Source: Ferruginibacter paludis | GTDB lineage: Bacteria > Bacteroidota > Bacteroidia > Chitinophagales > Chitinophagaceae | DNA: 64,000 bases | Reading direction: 5' to 3' | Assembly (NCBI RefSeq): GCF_030409685.1 | Contig: NZ_JAUFQJ010000004.1 | Coordinates: 496,001 to 560,000 of the forward strand | Shown here: piece by piece, positions 8,966 through 19,025 of the stretch | How positions within the stretch are numbered: the first letter of the stretch is position 1 | How the letters are laid out: every line of letters starts with the position of its first letter | Position numbers and translations under genes: made by a program | The notes under the pieces: model-generated | Told to the model about the DNA's origin: nothing | Database searches by the model: none | The model's input: only the letters and a program-made list of their open reading frames with translations

Positions 8966-11314
8966 CTATTTAAAATAAATGGTGATCTTTTTTTCTGCCT
9001 GGTTGCGGATGATGGTGCATTCCGCACTCCCCATCCATTTAATATTTTGATAGGTTTGCAATAAATCGCTGATGGCTTTGAGAGGTGTGTTATCCAATTT
9101 AATTATTACATCCCCTTTTTGCAAATTACTTTTTGTTGCAAGGGCTTTTTCAGGTAACTCTACCAGCATGGCGCCATGATTGTCGTGCATGCCTGCAGCA
9201 GAACGTTCACCCAATGTTTCAATATTTTTAAAGCGTGCACCCAACCATTCAATGGTACTTACCTTTCCGGATGCAATATCGGTAAACAATGGCTTGATTG
9301 CTGGAGATGCTGCTTTCTTTTTCAATGCAGGTGATGTTACTCCCACATTGTCGTCAACGTTTTTAAAGCCGGTTTTGAATGCGGCAGAACCTGCCTTGAT
9401 TGTATAATTGCCAACTGCGGCATTCACAAATTGAGCATTTCCTGCAAGACTATTTTTATCAAGACCTAACTGTTGAGCTTTTTCTAATCCGCCTTTGGCA
9501 AGAAAGAAATTATAGTTAATGGATTTACCCCAGTTGTTCATTAAAATGGGCGCATAGGCAGTGCTGACAATGTTGTGTTCAAAAATATCGCCGCTGTTTT
9601 TTAACCATACGTGCGGATGAAAAGTATTGTTGATGATAATATTATTGGTTACAGTACGATGATAGCCTTCCCGCAATTTCAATCCGCCATTTAAACAAAT
9701 ATTATTATAGATAAGGTAATTGCTGCTGCCATCATCCAGGTCGATATCCCAGCCATGATCGCATTGAAAACGATTGTTGCGAAGGATGTTTGGTACAATC
9801 ACATCCAGCAATTCTATGCCCGGCCTTGCTGCTACTATACTATCAATAACAGAACGGTCCGGGCTCCAGAACCTGTCACGCCCCCAGGAATTAAAAGCGC
9901 CGTGGTCGCCGGTTTCCAGCACGGTATTGAATACATCATTGAACTCAATCACATGACCGCCCCAGCAACCGTCACCGATGTTGATACCCGACCGGGGTGT
10001 GTTGTAAATGGTATTGTGACTAACGGTGATGCATGCCGCCATGTCGATTTCAACACCAGCCACCTGTTTTTCAATCGTGCCGATATGGTGAATTAAATTA
10101 TCCTGCACCAAACAGTACTGCGGGTAATCAGTTGATTTTGGACCCGGCGTAAAATCCATTTCATTCCAGGGAACAGACAACTCGTATCTGAAAGCCGGCG
10201 ATCGCACTGCAGCTGGATTACCAACAAATACCACCCCACTGGCTCCAATATCACGGATTTCGTTGTGGTGTATGGAATCGTTTTTATTGTAATTGCTTAG
10301 CAAGATGGCATTACCTCCAAGTCCGGAAAAACTGCAGTTGGTGATGTGGATATTTTCTGTTCCGTCAAGCAGGATTGCGCCGCCGCGATAGATTGTCCAG
10401 TCGCTGCGCAACAAGGGTTCTTTCGTTTGCATAAAGCTGCGGCTGGTAGCAGTAAACGCAATATTTTGAATAGCAATATTTTTTACCGGTTGATGAGCAT
10501 TGCCCATGATGTGCAGTAAATCGGTTAGATGACTTACTTCAAACTGGGCCTTTTCAACAACGGCTCCGCGTGGTGGATAGCAATACAATATTTGTGCATT
10601 GTTATCGTACCACCATTCGCCAGGCGCATCCAATTCTTCCACAATATTTTCTACAAAACGATATTGAGGATGCATGGGTGCAGGCCGGTTGTTTTGCCAG
10701 CCGCCTTCGTAACTCAGTTTACCGTCATTTGTTTTACCGGTAATTAAATAATGAAAATCGCCCCACTCGCCCTCGTGCAACGCATGAATAAATCCGCCTT
10801 GTGGGTGTTGCCAGTTGCGTACTCTTTCGTCGCTGATGGCATCGGCAGCGGTACCATTAAATACCCTTGCAGTGGAATCATAATTTGGATAACGGGCCAT
10901 TGGCAGGTTCTTTCCATTCATCAACAATCTGTCGGGCTTTTCATTTAACACGATGTGCGATTGAAGTATGCCATTTTTATACGGCTGCCATTTCGGTGTA
11001 ATTTTTTGTGCACCACTAATGGTAACTTGTTCATTTTTATAACCGCGGATGGTAAGGGAATGTGCCTGATAAGAAGCTGCCGTTATGCCAATGGTTTTAT
11101 CCAGGTAATATACGCCTTTTCTTATTTCAATCACTACGTCTTTACCAGTTAGCGTTATGGCTTTAGCTATCGCTGCCGCAGGCGATTGAAATGGTTGGGT
11201 GATTGTTCCGGAGTTAGTATCGTTGCCATTTAATGCTACCAATAATTTTATTTGCCCGCTACAATTAAAAATGCATTGCATGAAAATTATTAGTAAGCAA
11301 TTTCTTTTGATCAT
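8966..11314 (-). CDS. right-handed beta-helix enzyme (GH141-like) with C-terminal PDZ domain
   Basis: This 782-residue exported protein begins with a DUF1565-like start (LNGNDTNSGTITQPFQS) after a signal peptide. A parallel beta-helix from roughly residue 60 to 620 has many coil repeats of the type IHHNEIRDIG, VSHNTIYNTP and TNNIIINNTF. Conserved polar patches include WNEMDFTPGPKSTDYPQY and LETGDHGAFNSWGRD. This layout matches the GH141 group (alpha-L-fucosidase or xylanase) and related beta-helix lyases. The last 95 residues (about 690-782) look like a PDZ domain: GAMLVELPEKALATKSNLQKGDVIIKL... is a typical carboxylate loop and strand. Fusion of PDZ to a polysaccharide-active beta-helix is notable. 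GH141 is the best guess from context with GH95 and GH29. Confidence 0.72.
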   Translation of the reverse strand: MIKRNCLLIIFMQCIFNCSGQIKLLVALNGNDTNSGTITQPFQSPAAAIAKAITLTGKDVVIEIRKGVYYLDKTIGITAASYQAHSLTIRGYKNEQVTISGAQKITPKWQPYKNGILQSHIVLNEKPDRLLMNGKNLPMARYPNYDSTARVFNGTAADAISDERVRNWQHPQGGFIHALHEGEWGDFHYLITGKTNDGKLSYEGGWQNNRPAPMHPQYRFVENIVEELDAPGEWWYDNNAQILYCYPPRGAVVEKAQFEVSHLTDLLHIMGNAHQPVKNIAIQNIAFTATSRSFMQTKEPLLRSDWTIYRGGAILLDGTENIHITNCSFSGLGGNAILLSNYNKNDSIHHNEIRDIGASGVVFVGNPAAVRSPAFRYELSVPWNEMDFTPGPKSTDYPQYCLVQDNLIHHIGTIEKQVAGVEIDMAACITVSHNTIYNTPRSGINIGDGCWGGHVIEFNDVFNTVLETGDHGAFNSWGRDRFWSPDRSVIDSIVAARPGIELLDVIVPNILRNNRFQCDHGWDIDLDDGSSNYLIYNNICLNGGLKLREGYHRTVTNNIIINNTFHPHVWLKNSGDIFEHNIVSTAYAPILMNNWGKSINYNFFLAKGGLEKAQQLGLDKNSLAGNAQFVNAAVGNYTIKAGSAAFKTGFKNVDDNVGVTSPALKKKAASPAIKPLFTDIASGKVSTIEWLGARFKNIETLGERSAAGMHDNHGAMLVELPEKALATKSNLQKGDVIIKLDNTPLKAISDLLQTYQNIKWMGSAECTIIRNQAEKKITIYFK

Positions 11315-11345
11315 ACGATTTGTGGCTGACAGTTACATTTTATTA

Positions 11346-11473
11346 AGGTGATGTAAAATCTGCGCAAACCTATAGGATTTTGTTGATACATTCTTCTCGT
11401 CACAACTTGCTTAAATCCTATAGGTTTATGGTGAGCCCGCAGATTCATTTTGAGAATGTCTTCGCAATCACCT
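11346..11473. repeat. nested palindromic element, 128 bp
   Basis: Three nested perfect inverted repeats share one centre. The outer arms are AGGTGAT (11346-11352) and ATCACCT (11467-11473). The middle arms are AATCTGCG (11357-11364) and CGCAGATT (11438-11445). The inner arms are the 15-mer AAACCTATAGGATTT (11366-11380) and its complement (11413-11427). The loop is 32 bases. It lies between the GH95 gene (upstream on the minus strand) and the beta-helix gene. It could be a non-autonomous MITE-like element, a processing or stability hairpin in the operon transcript, or a regulator site. The symmetry was checked base by base. Confidence 0.85.
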
Positions 11474-11514
11474 GAAACATTTAATGGAAAGTAAAATCCT
11501 CATGATATTTTGTA

Positions 11515-13995
11515 TTATTTTTTACCTCCGGGCACAATAACATAACTTTTGCCTTTTTCTGAATTGAAAGATAAATAGTAGCCATTATTATCTGCAACAG
11601 ATTTTGCGGCAATACCCTCAATACTAAAGGGAATCGCAGCTCTTACTTTACAACTGCCACCAGTATTTGATTTGATCACCCCACCGGTTAACGAATGATT
11701 TTTCCAGTTGATGGACACTTCAAAATTGCCTCTTGCTTTTAAACCTTTAATGCTACCCTGTTGCCAGGCGTCGGGCAAGGCAGGCAATAGATGCAGTTCG
11801 CCTAAATGGCTTTGCAGCAACATTTCGCTGATGCCGGAAATACCACCAAAATTACCATCAATCTGGAAAGGCGGGTGTGCATCAAACAGGTTGACATATG
11901 AGCCGCCGCCATTGGCGTAATTGGTACCATCCTGGCCGGTGAGGTGCAACAATTTCCCGATCATTAAATAGGCATGGTTGCCATCCAGCAAACGAGCCCA
12001 GAAATTGATTTTCCAGGCAAGACTCCAGCCCGTGCCGGCGTCGCCCCTCAGCTCTAATGTCTTCTTTGCAGCGTTGGCCAGGTCGGGCGTTAGCACCGGT
12101 GATATCTGGTTGCCGGGATATAATCCAAACAGGTGCGAAACGTGGCGGTGGTGCGGATCTACATCTTCCCAATCTTTATACCATTCCTGTAAGTTTCCTT
12201 TTTTACCGATGTGAAAAGGATACAACTTTTCTTTTTTTGCCATCAACAGGTTTCTATATTCAGTATCTTCATTCAGTTCTTTAGACGCATCAATCAGGTT
12301 ACTGAATAAGTCGCGGATGATGGACATGTCCATAGTGGTTGCAATAGAAGCAGCACCTTCTTTTCCCTTGTCGTCAATAAAACTATTCTCAGGCGAAAAT
12401 GACGGTGCGGTTACCAGGTAGCCATCTTTGTCTTCTACCAAAAAACTAAGACAAAATTCAGCCGCTCCCTTCATCAACGGGTAAGCATATTCTTTCAAAA
12501 ATTTTTTATCCTTTGTAAAGCTGTAATGCGTCCATAAATGTTGCGATAACCAGGGTGAACCCATCGTCCAGTTGGCCCACATGGGGTCGCCTTTGCCAAT
12601 ATCCCCTACCGGGTTGGTGAGCGCCCATATATCACTGTTGTGATGCAAAGCCCAACCCTTAGTATGATAAAATTCCTTTGATGTTATCTTTCCCGTAGTA
12701 GCAACATTGCCGATAAAATCCATCAGGGGTAAATGCATCTCCGAAAGATTAGTTACTTCGGCTGGCCAGTAATTCATTTGTACATTGATGTTGGTGGTAT
12801 AGTTGCTGCTCCATGGTGGTTGCAGTTCCTTGTTCCAGATGCCCTGCAAATTAGCGGGTACACCCGGCGTGCGGGAACAACTGATGAGCAGATAGCGGCC
12901 ATATTGAAAATACAACGTTTCAAAAGAAGGATCTTTAGCGCCTTCGGTGTACCCCAGTAAACGCTCGTCCGTTGGCAAGGCTGCGTTTTTATTATTCACC
13001 GGCGTAGCCAATGTAAAATTTACCCGGTTAAAAAAATGATGGTAGTCGGACTGGTGGCGGTTGAGCAGCAATGTCCAGTTCTTTTTTGCAGCGCCTGTTA
13101 AATAGTTTGTCGCAATTTTATCTTCATCCTTTCCTTCTGAATCCGGGCATTTATCAAACCCGTTAAAACTGGTTGCTGCAGACAATAGGATCAATACATC
13201 CGTACCATTTTTAATAGAGATGCCCTTTTCATCTGTGGTGATGGCAGCCTCTTTGCTGATGGCTTTCACCCGCCATTCAAAGCGCATGCCCCTGCAACCA
13301 GCAGGATCAATTTCATCCACCGCATTTTCAGTACCTACATATACAGGTTGAATATGTGAAGGCACTTTTCCCTTCATCGCAATTTCATTGTTGCTGATGA
13401 TGGATTGCTGGTATTTCAATAAGCCGCCCGTACCAATGGTGAAATTTAGCTGCCCCGGTTTACTGGCTGTTAAATGAATGGCAATTACCTGGTCGGCCCC
13501 GGAGCTGATAATTTGCCGCGTGAAAACCGTACCGTCCGCGGTATACCGGGTGGTGGCGATCGCATCGCTGATATTGAGGTCACGGTAATAACCGGTAATG
13601 TTACTGTCTTTTAATTGCTGATGAATTTTTAAATCGCCCAGCGGCAGGTAGCTCTCTGAGTAGTACCCCTGCATGCCTTTGGCATATTGATAAGCACTGT
13701 CATAATGCTCGCCGTTGAACAAGGCCTGTCTTGCCTTTAATAAATTGTCATAGGCACCGGGGTTCACATTGGTCCTTACCGGCCCACCTGCCCACAAGGT
13801 GGCTTCATTTAATTGAATCAGTTCATTGGCCGCACCGCCAAATATCATGGCGCCCAAACGCCCATTGCCGATGGGTAAGGCTTCCGTCCATTTTTTAGCC
13901 GGTTGTTTATACCATAACTTTTCACCCGGCTGTGCCTTCAATCCATCAGCAACAGCAAGCAATACAATGCAGCTAACAAGCAATCGTTTTATCAT
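11515..13995 (-). CDS. GH95 alpha-L-fucosidase (or alpha-L-galactosidase), exported
   Basis: The gene encodes 826 residues with a signal peptide to about residue 21. The mature start [29 protein letters not shown] is the classic GH95 N-terminal beta-domain. The (alpha/alpha)6 barrel contains [14 protein letters not shown], whose Asn402/Asn404 match the pair that activates water in the inverting mechanism. It also has the acidic APSFSPEN segment and [12 protein letters not shown] with the catalytic-region Asp. Family enzymes cleave terminal alpha-1,2-L-fucose or L-galactose. The gene follows DinB after about 114 bp and precedes the palindromic element. Length and motif order are normal. Confidence 0.95.
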   Translation of the reverse strand: MIKRLLVSCIVLLAVADGLKAQPGEKLWYKQPAKKWTEALPIGNGRLGAMIFGGAANELIQLNEATLWAGGPVRTNVNPGAYDNLLKARQALFNGEHYDSAYQYAKGMQGYYSESYLPLGDLKIHQQLKDSNITGYYRDLNISDAIATTRYTADGTVFTRQIISSGADQVIAIHLTASKPGQLNFTIGTGGLLKYQQSIISNNEIAMKGKVPSHIQPVYVGTENAVDEIDPAGCRGMRFEWRVKAISKEAAITTDEKGISIKNGTDVLILLSAATSFNGFDKCPDSEGKDEDKIATNYLTGAAKKNWTLLLNRHQSDYHHFFNRVNFTLATPVNNKNAALPTDERLLGYTEGAKDPSFETLYFQYGRYLLISCSRTPGVPANLQGIWNKELQPPWSSNYTTNINVQMNYWPAEVTNLSEMHLPLMDFIGNVATTGKITSKEFYHTKGWALHHNSDIWALTNPVGDIGKGDPMWANWTMGSPWLSQHLWTHYSFTKDKKFLKEYAYPLMKGAAEFCLSFLVEDKDGYLVTAPSFSPENSFIDDKGKEGAASIATTMDMSIIRDLFSNLIDASKELNEDTEYRNLLMAKKEKLYPFHIGKKGNLQEWYKDWEDVDPHHRHVSHLFGLYPGNQISPVLTPDLANAAKKTLELRGDAGTGWSLAWKINFWARLLDGNHAYLMIGKLLHLTGQDGTNYANGGGSYVNLFDAHPPFQIDGNFGGISGISEMLLQSHLGELHLLPALPDAWQQGSIKGLKARGNFEVSINWKNHSLTGGVIKSNTGGSCKVRAAIPFSIEGIAAKSVADNNGYYLSFNSEKGKSYVIVPGGKK

Positions 13996-14109
13996 CCTTT
14001 TCTTTTTTCTGTGTAAGACAACGTTCGTTTATATGTTCTTCAAATACAATGAAGACCTGTCAAAAATAACCAACTATGTGGTGATGTAAAATATTCCTTT
14101 CAGCTGTTG

Positions 14110-14553
14110 CTATCTTTTCCAAAAGATATAATCGGTAAGTGGCGGATCAATTCCCGCCTGCCTTAATTCCAAAGCGATCTGCCCCCGGTGATAAGTAGAA
14201 TGGTTTATTACCTGGAAAAGTATTGTCTTTATACTGTTGGTAAAAGGGGCACCTTTAGAAGTAGTATAACCTATCATCTCTTCCAGATCACGGCTGTTTA
14301 ATATCCGCACGCTATGATCGATATTTTCCCGGTTAATCTTTCCAAAGTCACTGGCAGTGTGTAGTTGCCATATGCCGTAGTGCACTTCGCTTTTGGTAAT
14401 CCTGGCGTTCCACACGTGATGGGCATTCAGCAGGTGGCTAAACAGCCTTATTACATTGGCAGGTATTTTTTCCCCCTGGCTACCGATCAAATCAATCAAT
14501 TGCTGATTGGTGTCGTTACTATATTGAAAAAGTTCTGTAAAAAAGTTTTCCAT
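14110..14553 (-). CDS. DinB/YfiT-like metal-binding four-helix protein
   Basis: This 147-residue cytosolic protein forms four predicted helices. It carries the DinB-superfamily metal triad: a His in LLNAHHVW (45/46) and the pair in NHSTYHRGQI (His118, His122, with the family's Arg and Gln). Members bind divalent metal; some act as thiol-dependent transferases, and most have no known role. It lies between the Zn dehydrogenase and GH95 genes on the same strand, with gaps of 69 and 114 bp. It may be cotranscribed or an independent insertion into the glycan operon. Nothing in it points to sugar metabolism. Confidence 0.88.
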   Translation of the reverse strand: MENFFTELFQYSNDTNQQLIDLIGSQGEKIPANVIRLFSHLLNAHHVWNARITKSEVHYGIWQLHTASDFGKINRENIDHSVRILNSRDLEEMIGYTTSKGAPFTNSIKTILFQVINHSTYHRGQIALELRQAGIDPPLTDYIFWKR

Positions 14554-14622
14554 TGTACATTATGTTGATGCGATATATTATTCGCCTTTAAATATACAAC
14601 ACCGGTCACGATAATTGCACGC

Positions 14623-15639
14623 CTACTCCATTTCCACCATGGCTTTAATAACCCCTGTAGCCGGTATCAGCCAACTGTTAAACACTTCTTTTACTTCCGA
14701 AAACTTCGCCCGGTGCTTAATATAATTGGCCGGATTTACCAGGCCACTTTTCATCGCTGCCATTACCGTTTCAAAATCTTTTCGGGTGGCATTGCGGCTG
14801 CTCATTAAAGTAGATTCCCGTTTATGAAATTCGGGATGACTGAAACTAATCTCGTCCTTTTGCAGGCCGATTAGGACAAACCTGCCGCCGTGCGCCAGGT
14901 ACTGCAAGGCATTGTTGATGGCCTGGCGGTTGCCGGTCGCGTCAATTACCACCGTTGGCATGTCGTTGTTCGTGATGGCTTTCAGTCTTTGTATCACATT
15001 GTCTGATGCAGCATTGATGGTATGTTCAATGCCCAATTTCTCCCGGCAAAACTGCAGCCGCTGGTCGTTGATATCGAGTGCTATTACCGTAGCCCCTGCA
15101 ATCCGGGCAAATTCCATGGTACCCAAACCTATAGGGCCGGCACCAATCACCAACACAAATTCTCCCGCCGCTATGTTTGCCCTGCGCACGCCGTGGGCGC
15201 CAATGGCCAGCGGTTCAACCAATGCCAGCTCATCATAACTTAATCCATTGCTTTTTAACAGTGAATAAGATGGCACTGATACATACTCCGCCATACCCCC
15301 ATCGCTGTGTACGCCAAATACGTTGATTTGTGTGCAACAATTGGGCTTGCCGTTGCGACAGGCAATGCAGCTACCGCAGTTGAAATAAGGAATGATGGTG
15401 ATGGCTTCACCCGGCACAAATCCTTCGGCACCATCAGCTTCAATTAAATCTCCCGACAGTTCGTGCCCTAAAATTCTCGGGTAAGAAAAATAAGGCTGGG
15501 TTCCTTCAAAGGCATGCAGGTCGGTACCGCAAATGCCAATTCGTTTTATTTGTACAATGGCGTGGCCGGGTGTTAATACCGGTGGCACCATTTCTTTATA
15601 GTCAAAAGCTCCGGGTTCAGTGCATACCAATGCTGTCAT
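14623..15639 (-). CDS. zinc-dependent medium-chain dehydrogenase (sorbitol/sugar-acid type)
   Basis: This 338-residue cytosolic MDR-family oxidoreductase has an N-terminal GroES-like domain. Catalytic zinc ligands are Cys in GICGTDLHAFEG and His-Glu in ILGHELSG. The structural-zinc cysteines are in NCGSCIACRNGKPNCC. The Rossmann dinucleotide motif is VLVIGAGPIGLGTMEFA. An acidic residue after the second strand (VIALDIND) suggests NAD rather than NADP. It starts 6 bp after the GH29 stop codon, so it is translationally close to that gene. It is almost the only cytosolic catabolic enzyme in the window. Oxidation of released L-fucose, L-galactonate or a related sugar (acid) is a reasonable guess, not shown by sequence. 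Confidence 0.88.
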   Translation of the reverse strand: MTALVCTEPGAFDYKEMVPPVLTPGHAIVQIKRIGICGTDLHAFEGTQPYFSYPRILGHELSGDLIEADGAEGFVPGEAITIIPYFNCGSCIACRNGKPNCCTQINVFGVHSDGGMAEYVSVPSYSLLKSNGLSYDELALVEPLAIGAHGVRRANIAAGEFVLVIGAGPIGLGTMEFARIAGATVIALDINDQRLQFCREKLGIEHTINAASDNVIQRLKAITNNDMPTVVIDATGNRQAINNALQYLAHGGRFVLIGLQKDEISFSHPEFHKRESTLMSSRNATRKDFETVMAAMKSGLVNPANYIKHRAKFSEVKEVFNSWLIPATGVIKAMVEME

Positions 15640-15645
15640 GAAATG

Positions 15646-17091
15646 CTATTTTTTTAAATTTATTTTATACGTTACCGCGTTTTGCGATGGATAATTTTTG
15701 GATGGCTTAATTACCAACGCATCGGCTTGCTGCGACCAGGAAACTTTTTCGGTACTGCCTACCATTTCTACGGATGCGATGGTACCATTGCCGGCTTTTA
15801 CCCCCAATGCTTTTACGATGGTGTTGGTTGTGGGTAATCCCATGGCTATGGCATACAAAATGTCTCCCTTGGTAGTAAACCGGATATCCTGTGCAGTGAA
15901 TGGCTTTTTCTGATCTGCAAAACTTCCACTCGCAGATTCTGTGGGGCCTTCGCCAAATATTTTCCAGGGACGGGTGCCGTAAATAGCTTCCCCGTTTACT
16001 TCCAGCCATTTGCCTGTACCGAGTAAGGTTTGTGTCTCTTCATCGGTGATGGTACCATCCGGGCGTGGCCCGATGTTCAGCAACAGGTTACCATTTTTGC
16101 TGACAATATCTATCAGGTTAGTGATAACATATTTGGCGTCTTTAAAGGTATTGCCCGCCGCATAGCCCCAGGAGTTGTTGCCGATGGCATCATCCGTTTG
16201 CCAGGCCAGTTGCCGGATACCCGCCAGTTTACCCCGCTCCAAATCAAGCACGGCAGTTCCATCCGGGTATGAAATATTTTTATAGTTTACCACCACCCCT
16301 TTGTTCCATTCAAGCCCTTTGTTGTAGTAGGAAGCAGCAAACGATTTACGGTAAGGATCCATGGCGGGTTGCTCTATCCACCAATCAAACCAAAACAATT
16401 GCGGCTGGTAATTATTCACCAGCTCTGTGTTGCGCAGCAACCAGTCATTCATGTATTCCGCAGAAGGTGTCTCATTTTCTTCCCTTGCCGGGCCGTAAAA
16501 GTCACTGAACTTATCATCCAGCACATCCGATGGAAACTTGCGGCCACCATTCATAAAAAACCAGTGTTCTATCCGGTGAGAAGACAATCCAAAAACCAAT
16601 CCCTGCTTTTTTATTTCCGCTGCCAGTTCACCAATCACATCTCTTTTGGGACCCATTTCAAAAGCATTCCATTTAGAGTAGGCCGTTTTATACATGGCGA
16701 AGCCGTCATGGTGTTCCGCTACCGGTACCACATATTTTGCACCTGCTTTTTTGAAAAGTTCCACCCACTGCTGCGGGTTAAATTTTTCTGCTTTAAACAG
16801 GGGGATAAAATCCTTGTACCCAAATTTTTCCTGGCTGCCATAAGTGGCTACATGATGTTTGAATTCGTCTGATCCCTGCTGATACATTTGCCTCGGATAC
16901 CATTCAGACGCAAAGGCAGGTACCGAGTAAACACCCCAGTGAATGAAGATGCCGAACTTGGCATCGCGAAACCAGTCAGGCGTGGTGTATTTTTTTAACG
17001 ATTCCCAGGTTGCCTGGTATTTTTCCTGTGCCTGTAATGTGGTGGTAACGCAGCAAAACAGTAGTACGAAAAATAAAAAAAACTTTCTCAT
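15646..17091 (-). CDS. GH29 alpha-L-fucosidase 1, exported
   Basis: The gene encodes 481 residues with a signal peptide ending LQAQ (about residue 22). GH29 landmarks are FRDAKFGIFIHWGVYSVPAF, the EHHDGFAMY strand (His127/128) and the nucleophile Asp236 in LFWFDWWIE. NGNLLLNIGPRPDG closes the barrel, and a C-terminal beta-sandwich follows. The retaining mechanism releases alpha-L-fucose. Here the residues around the nucleophile are WFDWW, unlike the other four GH29 proteins of the window. It is the first gene of the minus-strand run and faces the AraC gene across 425 bp, so the AraC protein is its likely regulator. Confidence 0.95.
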   Translation of the reverse strand: MRKFFLFFVLLFCCVTTTLQAQEKYQATWESLKKYTTPDWFRDAKFGIFIHWGVYSVPAFASEWYPRQMYQQGSDEFKHHVATYGSQEKFGYKDFIPLFKAEKFNPQQWVELFKKAGAKYVVPVAEHHDGFAMYKTAYSKWNAFEMGPKRDVIGELAAEIKKQGLVFGLSSHRIEHWFFMNGGRKFPSDVLDDKFSDFYGPAREENETPSAEYMNDWLLRNTELVNNYQPQLFWFDWWIEQPAMDPYRKSFAASYYNKGLEWNKGVVVNYKNISYPDGTAVLDLERGKLAGIRQLAWQTDDAIGNNSWGYAAGNTFKDAKYVITNLIDIVSKNGNLLLNIGPRPDGTITDEETQTLLGTGKWLEVNGEAIYGTRPWKIFGEGPTESASGSFADQKKPFTAQDIRFTTKGDILYAIAMGLPTTNTIVKALGVKAGNGTIASVEMVGSTEKVSWSQQADALVIKPSKNYPSQNAVTYKINLKK

Positions 17092-17516
17092 GCACTTATT
17101 CTTTTTAGATTATTAAAACAGTTGATTGAATGATTGCTGAATACCTGCCAGTGTTTGTGAAAGCTTCCCCTGCGTAAGACATACCCGGACACCCGCACAT
17201 AAACGCAGGCTGCTATTGTCGCACAAAAGGCAGGCGCCCAGGTATGCACTACTTGTAAATTGGTTTTTCATTAAGTACAATTTATTTCCGGTGATTTTAC
17301 ACTACAAAAAGGAAAAGATGAAAAGGTAAAATATTGCTACTCCCGGCAAATTTCCTTTTTTTACAATCGTCGTCGCCCCCGTCAGTAAATGGAGGCATTC
17401 TTTATGGCATCGTGTTTAAAGTGTAAACTTACTTTTAAGCATTGATTTATCCTGCCATTTTATTTTCAAAGACTGATGGTATATTACCCTAACTTAGTTG
17501 CCTGTTACTGCAATGT
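17092..17516. promoter_or_regulatory. divergent intergenic region between GH29 and AraC genes
   Basis: The region is 425 bp with both flanking genes reading outward, so it must carry at least two promoters and probably the AraC-family binding sites. AT-rich stretches flank both starts. I cannot pick a convincing TTG/TAnnTTTG pair or a direct-repeat operator by eye, and no ORF of note lies within it. Confidence 0.55.
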
Positions 17517-18398
17517 ATGAAACCAACTTTACGCCAGATTACCACCACCCCCGAAGCTTCTTTTCTAGTACGGAAAGATGTAGGCGAAAGCATGCTCAAC
17601 AACTGGCACTATCACCCGGAAGTTGAATTGTTGTACATTAAAAAAAGTTCAGGCACCTGGCTGATCGGCGACCATATTGGTAATTTTGACAATGGTGATA
17701 TGGTTTTGATTGGCGCCAATTTACCGCATTGCTTCCGGCACGAGTATCCTCACATCAATAAAAAAGGAATTGCACCTGGCGAATCTATCTGCATCAAGTT
17801 TGTACCCGATATTTTCGGCAGCACTTTTTTACAGCTGCCGGAAACCAAGGCCATCAGGCAGCTGTTATCCAAATGCAATACAGGATTAAAAATAACAGGT
17901 AAAGCAAAAAACAGTCTGCCCCTGACGATTGAAAAAATGTTGACCGCTACTCCCGGGATGAAACTGGCTTACCTGCTTTTTTTGTTAGAAGAAATTGCAA
18001 CCAGCAAAGAATACCTTCCCTTGTCCTCTGCAGGGTTTATGCTATCGGCGGGTGATACCAATAAGGATAAAATAAAGCTGGTGTTTGAATACACGTTTAA
18101 TCGCTACAACGAAAAAATAAGCCTGCCGCAAGTGGCAGCTATATTGAACATGACGACACCTTCGTTTTGCCGCTACTTTAAAAGCAAAACCAATAAAACC
18201 TATATCCAGTTTCTGATGGAAGTGAGAATAGGCTTCGCCTGCAGGCTGTTGGTGGAAGATGAAAAAAATGTATCGGAAGTATGTTATGAATGCGGATACA
18301 ACAACCTGTCGCACTTTAACAAGCAATTTAAAACCATTACTAAAAAAACGCCACTGGGATATAGAGGGGATTATTTAAAGATGAAGATGGGGAGTTAG
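17517..18398 (+). CDS. AraC-family transcription regulator with cupin sensor domain
   Basis: This 293-residue protein has an N-terminal cupin fold (NWHYHPEVELLYI, then GDMVLIGANLPHCF with the metal- or sugar-site histidines) to about residue 140. A linker follows, then the double helix-turn-helix of AraC/XylS proteins at about 185-287 (ISLPQVAAILNMTTPSFCRYFK, and VSEVCYECGYNNLSHFNKQFK ending TPLGYR). Members sense sugars and activate nearby carbohydrate genes. It is the only plus-strand gene in the middle of the window and is divergent from the GH29-led run. That is the usual layout for a local activator; the inducer (fucose or rhamnose?) is inferred. Confidence 0.95.
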   Translation: MKPTLRQITTTPEASFLVRKDVGESMLNNWHYHPEVELLYIKKSSGTWLIGDHIGNFDNGDMVLIGANLPHCFRHEYPHINKKGIAPGESICIKFVPDIFGSTFLQLPETKAIRQLLSKCNTGLKITGKAKNSLPLTIEKMLTATPGMKLAYLLFLLEEIATSKEYLPLSSAGFMLSAGDTNKDKIKLVFEYTFNRYNEKISLPQVAAILNMTTPSFCRYFKSKTNKTYIQFLMEVRIGFACRLLVEDEKNVSEVCYECGYNNLSHFNKQFKTITKKTPLGYRGDYLKMKMGS

Positions 18399-18450
18399 TG
18401 GGTGAGATTAAATCATGGGGCCGGCACCACAAAACTGAAAACGTCCAGGT

Positions 18451-18637
18451 CGAGTCTCTGCACTGGTTATGATGCCTTACAATTCTTTACATGCTGCTGG
18501 ACTTGCCGACCTATCAGTACGGTACCATCAGATTGCCATAGACAATTTTATTGGTAATGCGAGCACTTTTCCTTGTTAGTCGTCGAGTCCTGCAACCATT
18601 GCTGGTTGCGAACTTCAGTAACTTGGGCAGAGACTCG
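18451..18637. repeat. inverted repeats in convergent intergenic region
   Basis: A perfect 11-bp inverted repeat pairs CGAGTCTCTGC (18451-18461) with GCAGAGACTCG (18627-18637). Inside it, GCAACCA (18592-18598) and TGGTTGC (18603-18609) form a tight hairpin with a 4-base loop. The region lies between the converging AraC and lipoprotein genes and contains no ORF. It could be a small mobile or palindromic element, or a bidirectional termination or processing structure. No T-run follows the hairpin. Confidence 0.7.
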
Positions 18638-18677
18638 CCCGGGAAATCACTGGATGGAGGCCCGAAGCGGAAAAAAA

Positions 18678-19025
18678 TTATTTATATCTGACTGCTTGTA
18701 CTGTCAAACCAGGCTGTTTAAAAAAAAGCAATGTGTCTCTAATTGGATTTCTAATCACATGAATGTTTTCAAACTTTGCTTGATTTTCCGGAAGATTAAT
18801 AATCATGTCATCACCTACGATTTTATAGGAATAAGCTTTTGAGTGTTCAAAATAATAAATAGAATCCTTCCTAATTTCCCACACAGGCCTGCTGTCGCTG
18901 GCCCCTCCCCATTTCCCTATAAGTGTATTATTGACAGAGTCTTCAAAACTGATTTTTTGATTTTGTTTTCCATTTTCAATACAAGAAGAGAAAAACAAAA
19001 TCGAAATTAAATATACAAGTTTCAT
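18678..19025 (-). CDS. small lipoprotein, function unknown
   Basis: This 115-residue protein has a lipoprotein signal: a short hydrophobic stretch and then the lipobox-like FFSSC at about residue 15. The mature part (about 100 residues) contains LIGKWGG...WEIRKDSIYYFEHSKAYSYKIVGDDMIINL, which reads like a small beta-barrel or lipocalin-type fold of the kind found in Bacteroidota lipoproteins that begin with 'GKW'. I do not recognise a characterised family. The gene is slightly AT-rich and stands alone between intergenic repeats. A membrane-anchored periplasmic location is likely. Confidence 0.65.
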   Translation of the reverse strand: MKLVYLISILFFSSCIENGKQNQKISFEDSVNNTLIGKWGGASDSRPVWEIRKDSIYYFEHSKAYSYKIVGDDMIINLPENQAKFENIHVIRNPIRDTLLFFKQPGLTVQAVRYK

